A stretch of 64,000 bases of DNA, from the NCBI RefSeq assembly GCF_001577835.2, contig NC_029521.1, positions 15,221,830-15,285,829 of the forward strand, given 5' to 3'. The number at the start of each line of letters is the position of its first letter. The first letter of the stretch is position 1. The position numbers and the translations under genes are program-made. The notes under the pieces were generated by a model. It did not search any database. It was given only the letters and a program-made list of their open reading frames with translations, and was not told the DNA's origin. Positions 36,701 through 51,700 of the stretch are shown piece by piece. Origin of the DNA: Coturnix japonica. Lineage: Eukaryota; Chordata; Aves; Galliformes; Phasianidae.

Positions 36701-39700
36701 AGCCAGAATGCCAGTAAAATAATTACTTGTAACTTTCCAATCCGAGATGAGGGCTCTTTGGTTTTAATGGGAACGGGACCTGTAGATTTCTGCACAAAAT
36801 TACACTGAATTAAACAACAGGTGGAGAAGTTAATATCAACATCTTCAACCAGACTATAGCCTGAGTTTCAAAATATCTATAGAAAGGAATCATCTCACTG
36901 CTTATCAGCTTCTTCTTGAGTTACTTTGTTTTCAACGTGCATTCTAATACCAGAACTAGTCATTTGACTTTTAAATCCTGTTCCTCATGTCGTAACCCTA
37001 ATTTGTTACAACACTTTAATTCCACCCCTTTCTACCCAATATTATATTTTACCACCATAACTCTGCAACTTCCTCCTTTCTCCAGGTCACACACAACACA
37101 AGTCAAATCCAGTTGCGACAGCTACCTTGCTACCTTCTCTCCTTGCTTATTCACACTCCTAAGAATCTCTGGTCATGCTGTCTTGTCATAATTACATATA
37201 TGCATAATTATACGTATACTTTATACAAAATATACATACATACATATATATATACACACACACACATAGTTATGCACATATATAATGTATAAGTGTTATA
37301 ATCGACTTTTCTCTTTGTCATTTGCTGTAGTAGGGCCACAGACCTTAACAAAACCCACACAGAAGCCAAGAGAGTTCCAAAATTGCAAGGCTTTCAAGAA
37401 GGGAGCATTCCTCTATAGAAAGCAGGCCACCAGCACCATAAATAAGACCAGCAAGCTCAATGAACAAGAAAACTGTGTGGCCTGAAGACTTTGGTCAGTT
37501 CTGGGACTCAGGGATAAGCCAAATCAATAAAAGGTTTTCATCCAGGACTTGTTTTCCTCAAGTCTCTCATCTACAATGGTTTTATGAGCTGGGCTGTACT
37601 GCCATTGGTGTGACTGGGCAGTATTTGAGATTTGGACACTGTTTTGGGGTCCTTGATAGCATGACAGAAGAATCCTGCTGCCTGACGTAATCCACCACTT
37701 AAAATGCACATGGGATTTGTCTGAACCTCAAACACGCCAAGATCATTCCAGTATTTCAGTGGCTACAAAAGTATGAAGTCAAATGTGATCCTCTGCATTG
37801 GGTACTACTTTATCAGAAGAGAAGATAAGCTAACTATTAGCCCTACAGACTTACTGTGTGCTCCTCAGCCCAGAAGGCAATAAACAACCTCCTCCCACCC
37901 CATATTCTCTAGCACCCCACAAATGAAAAGCTCTTCTCCTACAGTTGAAAAATCAAACAAGCAGCTCTGATGAGACAAGCCAGAATTCAGATACCAGCTC
38001 CCCACATGTGAGAGGAGTGCTTGGTTCTGCAAGATCAGGAGTCTTGTTTGCTCATCATAAAACTTCCATGAAATGAGTCTTAGCTGCCACAGATTCATGC
38101 TGTGTGCCATCATCTTTTCTGAGAAAGCCCACCTATACTTTAAAGACCACAGTAACTCCAGCAGGTTCTGGCACTTCAAAGAATGAGCAAGTGATCAAAC
38201 CACACCAAACAGCACGTGACTTCACTACCTTGCACTTGGCCCTCATAAGCACGCTGGCAGCGAATAAAACATTAGCAATAGCATTTTAAACTTCTTGCTA
38301 GTAACAGTGCATCTGTTGATAAGCAGAGACAAGTATGACCACATATTACTGTGTTTCTGTAGCTTTGCAGCCAATGAATCCAGGCACTAGTTTTGATCTT
38401 TTCAGGAGACCTATTTAAAATATCTTTTCCTGTGCATGCAGTCCATGACACAAGCTTTCAGTACTTGCCTCTGTAGTTACTGTCTTCAGAGCTTCTTGTT
38501 GTTTGGCACTTAAAGCATTTTCTGGAGGACTACAATTCTCCGAGGAAGGGACAGGACTGGTCTTAACTGTTTTCTTCTCTGCTATTTTCTGAAAGCATTA
38601 AGAGCACAAATCAACATGAATTGGATAAAACAAGACCTGCAGAGCAAGAAAACTAGCAAAGCTTTTCAAGATCTGACTTCCATTTCCAAAGAAAACTGCC
38701 CACATCTTTTAGGCCTGCAATGCACAGGCATTGCTTTTTGGTCACCAATGATAGGGGCCTTTCACCCCTCTACAATTATAACGTACCTAAGCCATTGTTG
38801 GCTGTGGCAATGGAAAAAAATGTGATTTAGGATAAGCTTCCAAAAGCACACACATTTCTCATATGCAGAATAGCAAGGAAAATAAAAGCATAAACCAGTT
38901 AAGGAACACTACTGTTTTCAGGGTTTCAAGCAAGCAGGCTTCATGAGTAGCTGCAAACACTGTCTACAGACAGTCCCTCCCACAATCCTCAGATAAACAG
39001 TTTCCAGGAAATATTGACTGTTTTCTAGCCTAGCTTCCAGCTATTGACCTGAAAATAGACTAAAGTCAGAGCTGGCTTCAATTTAATTAAGCTCCATAGG
39101 TGTATAGATTGCTCCAAAAGTAATGCCTCCTATTTGTTTCCATGGAAACCACAATAAATACAAAGAGCACAATAACACTATTTGATAGAGAAAATTGTCA
39201 GCTAAAACACTACTTTTCAATATAGCCACCATTTTTGGTGCCAGCTATGAACAAGAGAACCTGAGTGCTGTGCTCATAATAACTTGCACCAGCAGAAGAG
39301 ACCCACAGTCACTGTTTGCACTGCTGAACTGCACCCTAACCACTGCCTTGCTCTGCTCATGCCTACTGTTTGGTCTTCATAAACATTCACCAAACCTCAG
39401 TGAATGTCAATGGGTACAATTCCAAAGGGGAAAAATCACTTATACACCTTAGCATTTCAGACACTATTTCATCAGACTGCCCTTTTGCTGTCATTTGTTG
39501 CACAACAACAAAAGGTAACAGAATATTGGGGGAAGGTTGTAGGCCAACATGATAAAATATGAGGTATTACTTTTGGAGCAGTCTTTGTACATTTAGAGCA
39601 GAAGTTTAGAATGCATATCAGGACTTTGAACTCAAAGCCCTCATGATGTAGTTAAATTCATTACAGCAGTTGCTCACCCTCTAATAACAATCCAATGATT

Positions 39701-42700
39701 TTATTAACACATTCATCACCTTAAATTAAACAAATCTACAGACTTAAATGACATGAGTCACAGTTAATCTGAACTACTACATAAAAGGCTCTAGGGCTAC
39801 CATTCTCACAAACCCTACTGAGCCTAAAGTACCTCACTGCAGAGAGGCAGGCCAAAGTTTTAACATCCCCAAGGTATCACTACCCATTAAAACAGCCAGA
39901 GCCTGGATAATACAAAAGCAACTCTACTATTTTGATTTCTGCTTAAATGTGTTCTTTAACATCTAAGTCTATCTCAGTGTTACCAACGAAGGAAAGAATA
40001 CAATCCTCAAATCTCAGCTTCTGGAAGTCTGCTGCACCTGTTTGTTCCATATATCTTCAGAGTTGTTAGGGCCAATTCTATTCTCTCAAAAAGATTTTTA
40101 AGTAATTTCATGTCCAGAAAATGTAGAAAAGCTCCCTTCTATATGCTTATTTCTGTGGTCTTCTGCAGAAGCCATTTATAATAGAGGATTACATACTGGA
40201 GGGTTTATTTTAGCAGTACTGAAGAGATCATCCTCATCATCATCCCCAAAAAGACTTCCTCCAGATGATGGTTTCAGGATACGATTTGCAGACTGAAGAG
40301 AAAAAGGATAGAAAAGAGTGTCACAGATCAAAAGCATCACATCTTCTGCTCATGATGCCTTAGCTGATTTTAGCACTTGGCCATCCCTTGAGATCAGGGA
40401 TTTTCAAGTCAAGTTCAACTGTGACACACTAGAAGGCTATACACTTCAAAGATTGTTTTTAAACAGCAAAATCCCTCCTCTGAATCTGACTCACCATTGA
40501 AGTCTTGGGACTGGCAAAGAGGTCAACATCCGGGTCATTGTCCTTCTGAAGTTTGTGACTAAAAAGAAGCTCTTCATCTTGAAAGACACCAGTGCTTTTG
40601 GGACGAACACTCTTCTCAGAAGGCTGAAAGAAGAGGAGAAAGGTTCAGACAACTAAAAAAATCTTTCTTAGAGAGGACACCTGCTTCAGGGATGTACTTA
40701 CCAAGTAGACAAGGCAAGTTACAAATCGCCTGAGGCTACACTACAGCCCTAGCAACAAAAGTACAGCTTGAACTACCAGTAGCATTTTTGCAGTTTGAAA
40801 AACCTACAATGTAAATACTTGTATTATCAGTTCATTTTGATTAGAAGACATTAAACAAAACGTACTTTCAGATCTGCCAATTTGAAAGGCAGCTTTTATT
40901 ATGTACTTGTTATGCTTTCCTAGGAGGAAGAAAAAACAGATCTTCTGTATGGTATTATGAGCATACAGCAAGGTTTATATTTTAGGAAGAAACTTTTATG
41001 CTTCAAATCATTCAGATGAGGGTGCAGGACAGAAGTGAGAAGAGAATTTGGTTAGTTATCTTCCTGAGCTACCTAAAGAAACAGCCAACTAAAAAAGACA
41101 AAGTTGAAGCTCTTTATGCTGTTATCGTTGATGCTCATTGTCCTTTCTTTAAAGCAAAGGCACCCCCATAGAGAAGAACAGAACTTTTGACTTTGGCAAA
41201 CATGTACTTTCAGCTCAGCTGCTGAGTGGCAGGGAAGGTCAACAGTCAAACACATTATATCATCAGCCCTCCACAATCTGGCACACCAGACTGCATCTGC
41301 AATTCCAAAGCTAGCTTTCAAACTTTAAAAGAGCTTAGATTTTCCCAGCCACTCTTCCTCCCCACCCCCACCCCAAAAAAACAAACCAAAAACACCCACA
41401 TGTCCATAACAGGCAAATAAGTGTTCAACTAACTCAGAGGCAGCAATAAACAGAGTATTTTGTCTTAAGACATCGCCCCAAGGACCAGCGCAAGAATGTG
41501 ACTACGCTAGGCGAAAACAAAGCAGTGCTAAGAGTCATTTGCTTCATTCAGCTCCAGGGACTTACAGATAGAGCATGTATTGTCCTTGGTGCTGAAAATT
41601 TGTTTTATAAGGTTACAATAAGAGGACAAAAACTTGTGGCACGCTCTAGTATACACTATGTTCTTTTAGATATGATTTCAAGTTTACTACACACATTTTG
41701 GTATAGTTACATCAATCAAGTAGAAACATGAATGTTACCATAAATTCAAGGATATTGCTGTTGAAGATTCAAAGCCCACATCTTGATGCAATAGGCTATA
41801 TCAGGAAAGACAGACAGCTAGAATATGGCAGCTAGAAGCTTTTTTTAAGAGATGAACACATGCTTGGAAAACAGAATCAAACATAGCTTCATCTAAAGTC
41901 ATCTTAGAACTAAGTCTGCTGGCTTATACAGAGCAAGCAGATTGCACCACTATTAAAAGAAGGATAAACTATGAGGCTTCATACTCCATATTCCTCTACT
42001 TTCTAATACCTCCAACCTCGAAGGGTAACTGAGGAATCAGCTCTTTAGAGCAGACATCAAGTAACTGCACCAGAAAAAAAACATTACAGAATTTTTTTTA
42101 TTTTTTTTTTTTTTAAGTAGCATATGGCAAAATGTTTTTAAGTCAGAGGGATGGAAAAATTTGCAGAGGGATTCAGGATAATGGGTAAGGAATTATTTCT
42201 TAGGGTAGGAATCATTTCTCATCCAAGAATTGGGAAATTTTGAAATTGAGAAAGATTACCCAGAAAAAAAATCAGAGAAAGGAGGTGTGAAAACAAACAG
42301 ACAAAACCCTTCAACAAACTAGCCGAGAATGGGACTGGTTTAGAGACAGAACTATTCTTTCCCAGTGTTCAAGAATGTCCCTAGACTCACCACATCATTG
42401 CCTTTGTGTGCATTTTTAATGCCATCATCTTCCAGTCTTTCCTCTTCCTCCTCATCAAACAAGCTTAGCGCTTTCCTAGCTTGGACATTGGCATCTTTCT
42501 CCAAAGCTGGTGGTGATGCTGCGAACAGATCTGACTCCAAAGATGCTGTGGCAAAAGGCTCCACCAAAATAAACAAATAAGTAAATAAACAAACGCATCA
42601 AGCTGTTACATAGTTCAAGTCTGCCCCTAACTAAGCTTTGGTTAAATGCCAGCTATGGTCAGAGTTGTGCAATCTGGTGTCACAGCAGACAATTAAGTTC

Positions 42701-45700
42701 AATTCAATTATACTAAGCAGATAGAATAGCAACATGCAGATTATCAAGATACATTTCAATAGATTAAGAAGACATTACTCTGAAATGAATGTAGTTGTCT
42801 TTCCATACTCTACAACACAGTGATGTTGATAATCAGATTTCTGAGTATGGTTTCATTCCCAGCTATGCATCAGGTTACATCTTGCTCCACAACTCTGCAT
42901 TGAGTTGTTTTGACTTGATCTGCAAGGTATCTAGTTCATGCCATTTGGGATTCTTCATAGTGGGCAGCACCACCTGAATACTCAGTGCTCAGGAAGGCTT
43001 AAAGCACCACAACAATACACTGGAAGCCCATCAGCTGCCAATTCCTCAACAAAATTTCAGAAGAACAACACCCAGAAGTCAAGTTATGTTGAAGATTCTT
43101 CAATAACACATTCAAATCTCTTTCTGTAAACTACTTCCCATGAGAAATTTGCAATCATATGAGCTCAACTCTATAGCTACCAATACCATTTACAATTCAG
43201 ACAGCATGCACAAACATTGAAATTACCAAACTTTACAAAATATATCCATTAAATTAATCAATTAATAAGCTTATTCTAAATGCCATTTAATTAATTTGCT
43301 GTGTGTTTGACCAATAAGTGATTTTGCTAAAGGCTGAGTTATTCTCTCCTAAGTAACAGCAGAGGCAATAAAAAAAAAATAAATTCTGTTACATTTTTAG
43401 ACTGCATCTTTGCCAAGCTTCAGATTAACCTAAGAAAATCTCTTACTTTTTCCTTTGTCACCTGCCCTTTGACATCTGTTCCTCTAGGCACAGGAACTGC
43501 TCCAGGCTCCCCTGAAGACCACAGTGTATCTTCTGCCTGGTTAGACTTTGCCATATGTCGTTTATCATCCTTTTCCTCTTTTTCCTCTTCATTAAACAAG
43601 GGTGGTGTTTGTGCTGGCGTTATTTTCTCCTGCAAAATTATGAGAATGTCAGTGACACAGAATTGCTAGGTATAGAAGAACAACAGTACTGTCAAGGGAC
43701 AGCAGACCCTCAATTTGCTATCCAAGAATCTACGTGGACACTTGCAATATGCTTGAGCTTGCTTTCTTTTCTGGCATGGGACATTCTGGTTTGTGACTTC
43801 TGATTTCTGGTATTATAGGCTCTTAAGACTGAATATAGAGTGCCAGGAAGCAGTTGCAAACTTAAAGCAGATGCTGTAGGAATCCTGTTAAACTACTGCA
43901 GTGGCTCCCAAGACTGCCAACAGCCAGACTAGCTTGCTGGCTTCTTTTTCCACTCCCAAAGTCTGCACTTAACCTAATCACACAAAAAGGCAAGGCCATG
44001 AAATACATTTGTGGCAACTCTTTTCTTGGTAACCAGAAAGGTAAGACCATACGTGCAGCAAGTCCTACTGATACTACTGCATTAAACTTCTGCAGTTCTT
44101 ACTTCCAGATCCAAAGCACAATCAGGCGGGATAGCACAGTGTGGGTTGAGCTCAGAAGCCAGAGGACAGCATGAGAGTACTCTACTGAAGGCCAGCCAGC
44201 TAGCGCTGAGATACCACAACAGATGAATTTCCAATTTCACACTCAGCAGTAAACTGTCTGTTCTTGTTAGTGGTACTTCATGATACGAGAGATCTTAAAA
44301 CATCCCCAGAAAGGGCTTTCAGCATAAATCAAACAAGTTAGGTGATGATGTTGATGATGATAACTTTGAAATCTTTCTTAGCCTGATAGTAATAAGAAGT
44401 TTTACATGTAAGAATTCTGTCTGATCCCATTTCAAGTTTGCTAGAACTACTATTGTCTAAAACAAGTTGGGTTTACACTACCTAACAAGGAGGATAACTT
44501 ATGTAAGCACTGTGCAAGTACTCTGCACTATTTTTAAAAGAAAGGGAAGATACCACTGAAGCAGCTGAAGGAAGTGTTGATTCGGAACTGAAGAGTGATT
44601 CTCCAGTAACAGCATCATCTTCAAACAGCAGTGATATCCTCTGTGGCTTTCTTTGGCTACAATGAGGAAAAGAATAAAAGTAGATGATCAATGAAAAAGT
44701 TTCCAGGCCCATATTGTGCATCACTTTAAGAAGAGTAACTTCAATCATGATGTGTGATCCTAGATAAAAGACTTGGGTTCTTCACTATCTAAACAATTCT
44801 ACCATCACTCTCTCTCATCTGCATACCTTCCTACAGAAGTGAAGATGAAAGAGGTCAGAAAAGGCATTAGAAGCAGTGAAACGAAGACCTCAGTTTGGTG
44901 GAGGAATACAATCCATCACAGAAAAAAAGAAAGATTTAAAAAGCCCAGCCAAGCCCAACACACCCTGCTCACACACATCTACACTTTGTCCTCAGCAGCA
45001 TTAAGAAGAGACAATGCTCACAGTGAGTCTGTCTCTTCATGTTTTTAGGACAGAGCTGGGCTGTTCTGAAGAAGATTCCCCCCAAAGAATTTTCACCTCT
45101 CTTTAGTGATTGCAAATAAATCCTCCTCATCATCTTCCTCAAATAGGCTTGTCTTCTTCACAGCTTTAGCCTGACTGTTGGTGCTAGATGATTTTGCAGG
45201 GTCCTCTTTCCGGTTATCTTCTGAAGGAAGTTTAAGTGGCTTCGAGACATTCCAATGGTCCTTAAAAATAAAAAAACTTTTAAGTCTCTCTTGTCTTGGC
45301 CAAAGCCACTTTCACATCATCTCTGTAAGCAGAAACAGTTCAGCATCTTGGCAGTCCTTGCATCTCTCTACTGGCTTATTTTTATTTATTTATTTATTTC
45401 CTCCATTCCTGCATTATTGTGTTAGCCAATGTAATCTGACATTCATCAGGCTTCATGGAGGGCCTGGTCACCTTTCAGCATACATTTGCCAGCAGAATAA
45501 TGTACACACACTTTCCCATTACAGTTGCTCTAAAGAACTAAGGTCAGTGTAAGCCTTCCAGACAAGCTTCTAGTTACTTAATGCCTCTGAGTTTCAATTA
45601 ACATGTAAGATGACACCTCACCTATCTCTAATAGAATGCCAGTCCCTAAGCAGTTCCATCCTTGCATTTCATTCTGTCCATCTCTGGACTTCCAAGAAAA

Positions 45701-48700
45701 CCAAGCAAACAACAAAACTCCAAACAACATACCTATCCGGAACTTTAAACTTTTCTCACAAAAAATAAAGTAGAAGGTATTTTTTTTCACTCAGTATTTT
45801 TAAGTCAGGCTTGTTGGTAGCAGAGTCCTCAATATGTTATCAAGCTAAATACTACCCTGAAAATATTCTTTTCCACATAATTTCTGTCACCCAGATCCTC
45901 AGTTAATCTGAGCCAAAAGTAAGCTTGGCTTACAGCAGCAAACAAGTGCTGCTGTATGAATTAGGCAGACATGGCAAGAGACATTGTGGTTTGTTCCTGT
46001 ATGAACAATTTTATGTTTTGGCCAGTAGTAAAATCCTGTAACCCATTTCAATCAAGTCTCACTCTTCAGTACCTCCTCATCACTGCTGAACAATAAGCTG
46101 GAGGCTTTCTTGTGTGGCTCTGACTGTTTTGCTTTCTCTTCCGAGGGCTTTTCCTGTTGCTTCTTGGCAGGTACCACACCAAAGAGATCCTAAAAACAAA
46201 CAAACCCCAGAACAATAAAATGAAAATCCAAATTCACAATGGAAAGCTTGTTGAGAAGTTACAAGCATGCAAGACACCATTACCCCTGTTTCTCAGATAA
46301 GAAAGAAGTAATTTTGTGAAGATATTCTTGAGCGTGATACAACATTGTGGTACAGGGAATTTCAAGCACACAGCATTTAATAGACCAGACACTTGTAAGC
46401 ATACAGCCTGATTTCGGCATCTAGATTGTCCAAAATCCCCAATACAGCAATTCTGCAGCACAACAGCTAAAATAATGGGGCACAATTTCTACATTTATGC
46501 ACTTTAACTTCATAACACAACCTTCCTGGACTATGCTAAAACCCAGAGATTTTACCACATTACAGAATGTTTCACAATCCTACCAGTTACCCCTGTATAC
46601 AGCCCCAGTTCAGAAATGGAGGAAGGTCAAGCAGCCCCTTTCTGAACAACAGACCATTATCTTCAGTTTGCAAAAATTCTTGGTCTTCCAGCTCTGAACA
46701 GGCCTTCTGTCAGTCTCACACTGGAACTACAAGGTAACTTAACTCACCATGAAGGCTACAGAACCAAAGTTGAAAGCTCAATGCAGTGTGTGCAGGAGGA
46801 AGAAGAGGGTGCAACAGATAAGACACTAATCTTGTAAATTTTCTTGCACAGACTGTGCTCTGATCTCAACTTCTGCACTAGCAGTTGTCATTTTCACACA
46901 CAGAAAAGCAAGGGGGAAAAAAAAAAGATATTTGCCAGCTGTGACACAGTGGAAATAAGAACTCACTCATGGCTAAACAGCAGAGGCCAGGATAAAGCAG
47001 CCTTTCCAAGCTCATATCAGTTCTGTATCTCAATGTTCTTTAGCTGTATGAGAGGGACAATGTCCTTAGCATTTAGGTTCAAAAATGATATGCACTGGCT
47101 AAAAATACTAAAAAGAGCTCGTAAGAGTACCTCAACAAATCTCTTCCATTATGCTGCCTGCACACTCAGAACTATTATAGAGTGTAAGTGGTGCTCTAAA
47201 TTTAGTGCTCCATTTATGAGTCCAGATTTTTAAACATCTGAATATTTCCTGCAGCAGGTTGTTCCATGAACAAGTAGGATCAGAAAGTGCTACTTACCTC
47301 TTCATCATCATCAAACAAAGAGAGTGGAGCTTTTGTCATGGACTTGCTGGTGGGGAGGGATGTAGCTTTTGATGTCACAGTTTTACTTGATGAAAACAAA
47401 TCCTGCACAAACCAGAGAAATATCACTATGCAAAGTGACGTTATACACTTAAGAACCCTAAATGGGAGATCCACATTGAGGATGTTAGGAGTTTTGAGAT
47501 ACAGTTCAGTGGCTTATGGTAACAAGGGTAATGGGAAGATGGTTGGACTAGATGACTTTGAAGGTCCATTCCAACCTTGTCATTCTATGATACTATATTA
47601 TACTATACTATAGCTCCTTTAAAAAAAAAAAAAATCAAATATTCAGTGTGTCTGCAAAGTCAGGATAGATTGTCTTTCACATACATCAAGTACCTAAAAA
47701 CTCACGGTGATTTCTCTCAGCTTTGCAGATTAATTACTACAAGAAATCAAGGACACAAATCTAAACACATTCAGTCCATTGTAATTCTTGTTCTTACTTT
47801 GCTGCTCTTCCTTCCCTTTAGACTTTTAATGCCTGTGTGTACCACACAAGTTCAGGCTTCTAGCACTGGGGAAAAAGTAATTGTCACAGGTTAACTAAAA
47901 ATCTACCTGCGCTCGTGACAAAACCATGACAGTAATCAAAGATCTCACTCTGAGAAAGTTTTCAGAAAGGCCGGGAGCAGATACATGGTATCAAAGACTA
48001 CAACTGTACAGATAAGAGGAATAAAGTCAGAGTGACTCAGACTCCAAAGATTTTTGCAGTAATTTACTTTAGAGATACTCACTTCAGAATCCTCCTCATC
48101 TGAGAAAAGGCCCCTCTGTTTCCTTTGAGGTGTTTCAGACGAAGGCTTGAAATCATCACCTGAAGATGGCTGACTCTTAAGAACAAAAGAAAATCACTGC
48201 ATCAGCACCTACTTTAGAGTCAGTAAGGGCAGGCACACCATGTCCTTTTTAAGGGACATGCTGCTGATAGCAGTCAAAAGAACAGGATACACGTTTGTCA
48301 TTCATGAGCTCAAGTTCCATTTGCTGTGTGAGCAACTCTTACGCAGCCAGAGCTGTGCAAAGTTCTCCTCTCCTGACACCTTCCTTCTCAGCAGAAAATG
48401 TGTGCAGCAATACATACCAGGCCTCATTTTGAGTCAAAGGATAATGATTTTTAAGCCAAAATTTAAAAAAAGAAAAAAAAAAAGGACATTTTGTGTCAGT
48501 CATCATTTCCTTAATTAGCTCAGCATGGCCCAGGACTGCCACCAGTTATATTGCCATTAGAGTCAGAATGATTCCAGACCCAAACACTACCACCAGGAAG
48601 CCTAGAGTATAAGATTTCCTTCATTTCCTGACAGAGCAAGAGTGCTGCTGCTGAATCAGTTCCCATCCTCACCTCCAGGAAAAGATAGTACTATGAGATC

Positions 48701-51700
48701 TGAACAATGGTACTGGAGGTTCTCCCATTACCACTTTTGCATTGCATCAGAAACAGGAGCTGCCTTTTGGCTTTGTGCTCAAGCGCTTTTTAAAAGGCAG
48801 TATGGATAGAGTCCTACAACAATTTGCATTACACATCCCCAGCACTGTATGCTACTCAGTGTGGAGGGGAAAAGTTGCCACAGCTCATTATGTTCATATA
48901 CTGCTTAGACAGTCAGCATGTATACATGGACACATACAGGCTGTGTTACAGAAACAAGAAGCATTGTCATCTGCCCCAAAACACTATTCTGAAAAATAAA
49001 ATGGAGTGTGCATTAGGAAAGTCTCACAGCTTTATGCACGTGTCCTCAGGACAACATTTAAAGCTGAAAAGCTGTTTTTTGAATGCTCAAAATTTTGTAT
49101 ATGCTTAGGTAGAAATGTGACACCCACAATTCTATCCCAAAATATACACAAGTAATGGGTTACCACTAAAGCTCCTGTCAGAGGTCCGTGTAACTGCAAA
49201 CAGTCTGTGCAATAAGAACCATAACACCAAAGGTTCTTAATTCAGGCTGGCTTATTTCCAGCAGTGAATTTCCAACACTTTTGCTGTTGTTGTTTGCTTG
49301 TTAAAGTTTTGTTTGTTTAAAATACCAAAGACTTTGCATTTTGCTCCCAATTCAGTTCTACTTGAAAAAGATTCTCTAATCATTTCCCACAAGCAACAAA
49401 CCCACAGTTAGGGAAGCAAAAAACATTACAGGGCTCCTGAAGCATTTAAGGACTTCTAGTAACAGAAGACTTTATGTATCCAATTCTGTCATAAAAATAT
49501 GGCACTTCCATACCGTTTTACGTGGAAAGATGACTTCACACCTAATATCTTTTTCCTGATACCTTAGCCATACAACCTATTCATATTCCATCACCTTTTT
49601 TGCTATGGTTGTCTCCTTTTCACTCTCCACTTCTTTAGCTGTGCTAGCAGCCACAGTAGGAATGGCAGGTTTCTCTTTGAATAAGTCACCTTCATCGTCA
49701 TCATCAAATAGGTCAGCTGCAGATTTGACTGCATTAAGAGAAAAATACAATGGAATGAGTAGAACAGAACAGCACAGACTCTACTGAACAAGAGTCATCA
49801 GTCAAAGATATTGTGCTCCTCTTTTAAAAGAGATCAGAGTACCAGAGACTTTTAAGAGAAAAAATGAGGCAAGTTCTTGAAGTGAAACAGCGCATTGGTG
49901 ACAGGCACTGTAGCCTAGTGGACTCTAGTTGGAGTCTCATGAATGGCTACTTCTAAATCCCTCAACAAAGCATTTTACATTATCTTGGCACACCTAAAGG
50001 CCTAGTGCCTGTCAATAGGTGGTGGTGAGCAGAGGTGTTCAAGGCTGCATGAGTTAAGTCTACACTATTTTCCTGCTTTAAGTCTGGATACTGCCTTTGA
50101 AGAAGAAGCAACATACTAAGAGAAAGGTTAGTGGAGAGCATGTACAAACAAATCAGCCCTATCATACTGAGGAAGAGTTGCTAGAAGAATAAATATTAAA
50201 ACAAACATAAACCAAAATAAACAAAAATCCAACAAAAACCCAGGCAAAAATAACAGCATAACACTCAGTGGTTCGTACAGTTTAAATGTCAATGATCTTT
50301 TACATTTAACTTGTCACTGCACACGTAAGGAGGTACCTGGACCTTCAGGCTTTTTAGTTGTTCCCATGAAGAAGTCATCATCATCATCATCAAAAAGAAT
50401 GACTTTTCCAGGCTGCTTAGGAGCTTTTTCTGTGCTCAGTGCTGCAGGTTTCTTATCTTTTTCTGATAAAGAGGAACTGAAGACATCACTCCCTCCTGCA
50501 GGTCAGATGGGGGAAAGGGATCCACACAGTTACCATAGCCAGAGTTACAGAAAAACTACTGAAAAAAGTTACTCCTGTGAAAGTGGAACCAGACACACAG
50601 TTTCCATCACAGCAATACTTAAAGCATTCCTGCAACAATGCCTCATCAAAAGCACAAGCTGCTGATAACCTAAGAAAATAATGATCAAAACTAAAAGATG
50701 AAAATGCATTTCCCTCTCAGTGTATGAGTCGAAGGTGCAACTGAGCACACTGCAGACACAAATAGTGCATTAGTATTAAAAGTAGTACATGTCCGTTGGA
50801 ATAAACTAGCATAACTCTCAAAGCTGACAGCTGCTAGCATTTATCTCCCATCATTGGCACCTACCTTCAGAACTCCTGCAGAACTCTGATTAAACATAAA
50901 GCATGCTGCAAGTTAGGATTAGCATGGTAGAAGTGCCTGTGTTTGTCATTAAGCATGTGATCAAGCAGTGCAGTGCTGCTGAGCTTTCATAGCTTTCTTC
51001 TTTAAAAGCCCCCCAGTGCAGTTTAGAGAAAAGGACATTTTGTGCATGAAGCAATTTGCTATTGAATGAATCATACCTGGGAACAGAGATACTGCACCTG
51101 CAGGAACTTTCTTTAAGGATTTTGTAGAAATTGCTGAAATCACAGGAAGTACAATACAATTGGATGCACTCACTTTACAGTATCAAAGCCTTTAGAACTC
51201 TACCATAGAAATAGGAACCTTAGAGGTCTTCTGAGCTCTACATTTTGCTCAACAGCCCGGAAATCTTTAAGATGTTCTCTTTGAACTTCTGCCTTTTTTA
51301 AGAACAGTCTAGCTTATTGGAATCCATTGAAACTTGCCAACGAATACAAAGCTTACAAATACAGTATGCATCTACACATGAAGTTATTTACAAGGGATCA
51401 CATTCACACATTTGGAACTACTTTGATACAATACAACCAAAACAAAAGGGCTCAGTCTCTAAACCCACATCTGAAAATTCCTTAAGTACAGCGTTTCAAT
51501 AAAAACAGCTGCAGCACAGAACTAGTGCTCATCAGATTCCTTAAGAGTCTGGATACACAAAAAAAGTGAAATGTAGACATTCAGGTTCTTACCTGCACTG
51601 ACAGGAACTTGTTCCTCTTGCTCTTTTGAATCTTCTCTTGGTGCATCAGCAAAAAGATCACCCTGTTAGAAAACAAAAATGCAAAGGAGTATGGGGTAAA

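Larger units (their letters stand above)
30792..36789 (-). other. WASHC2C: WASHC2 C-terminal exons with the capping-protein-interaction motif (coding exons 26-30)
   Basis: Residues 930-1321. Leu1016-His1017, Arg1023, Lys1025 and the basic RRP at 1030-1032 match the CPI motif (LxHxxxxxRxK then RRP) by which FAM21 binds the CapZ capping protein. The motif is split by the intron between exons 27 and 28, exactly after SANK. Further LF-acidic motifs follow: [28 protein letters not shown] and SIFDDDMDDIF. The protein ends in the conserved DPLNAFGGQ. Exon 28 (591 bases) is the largest of the gene. Confidence 0.93.
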
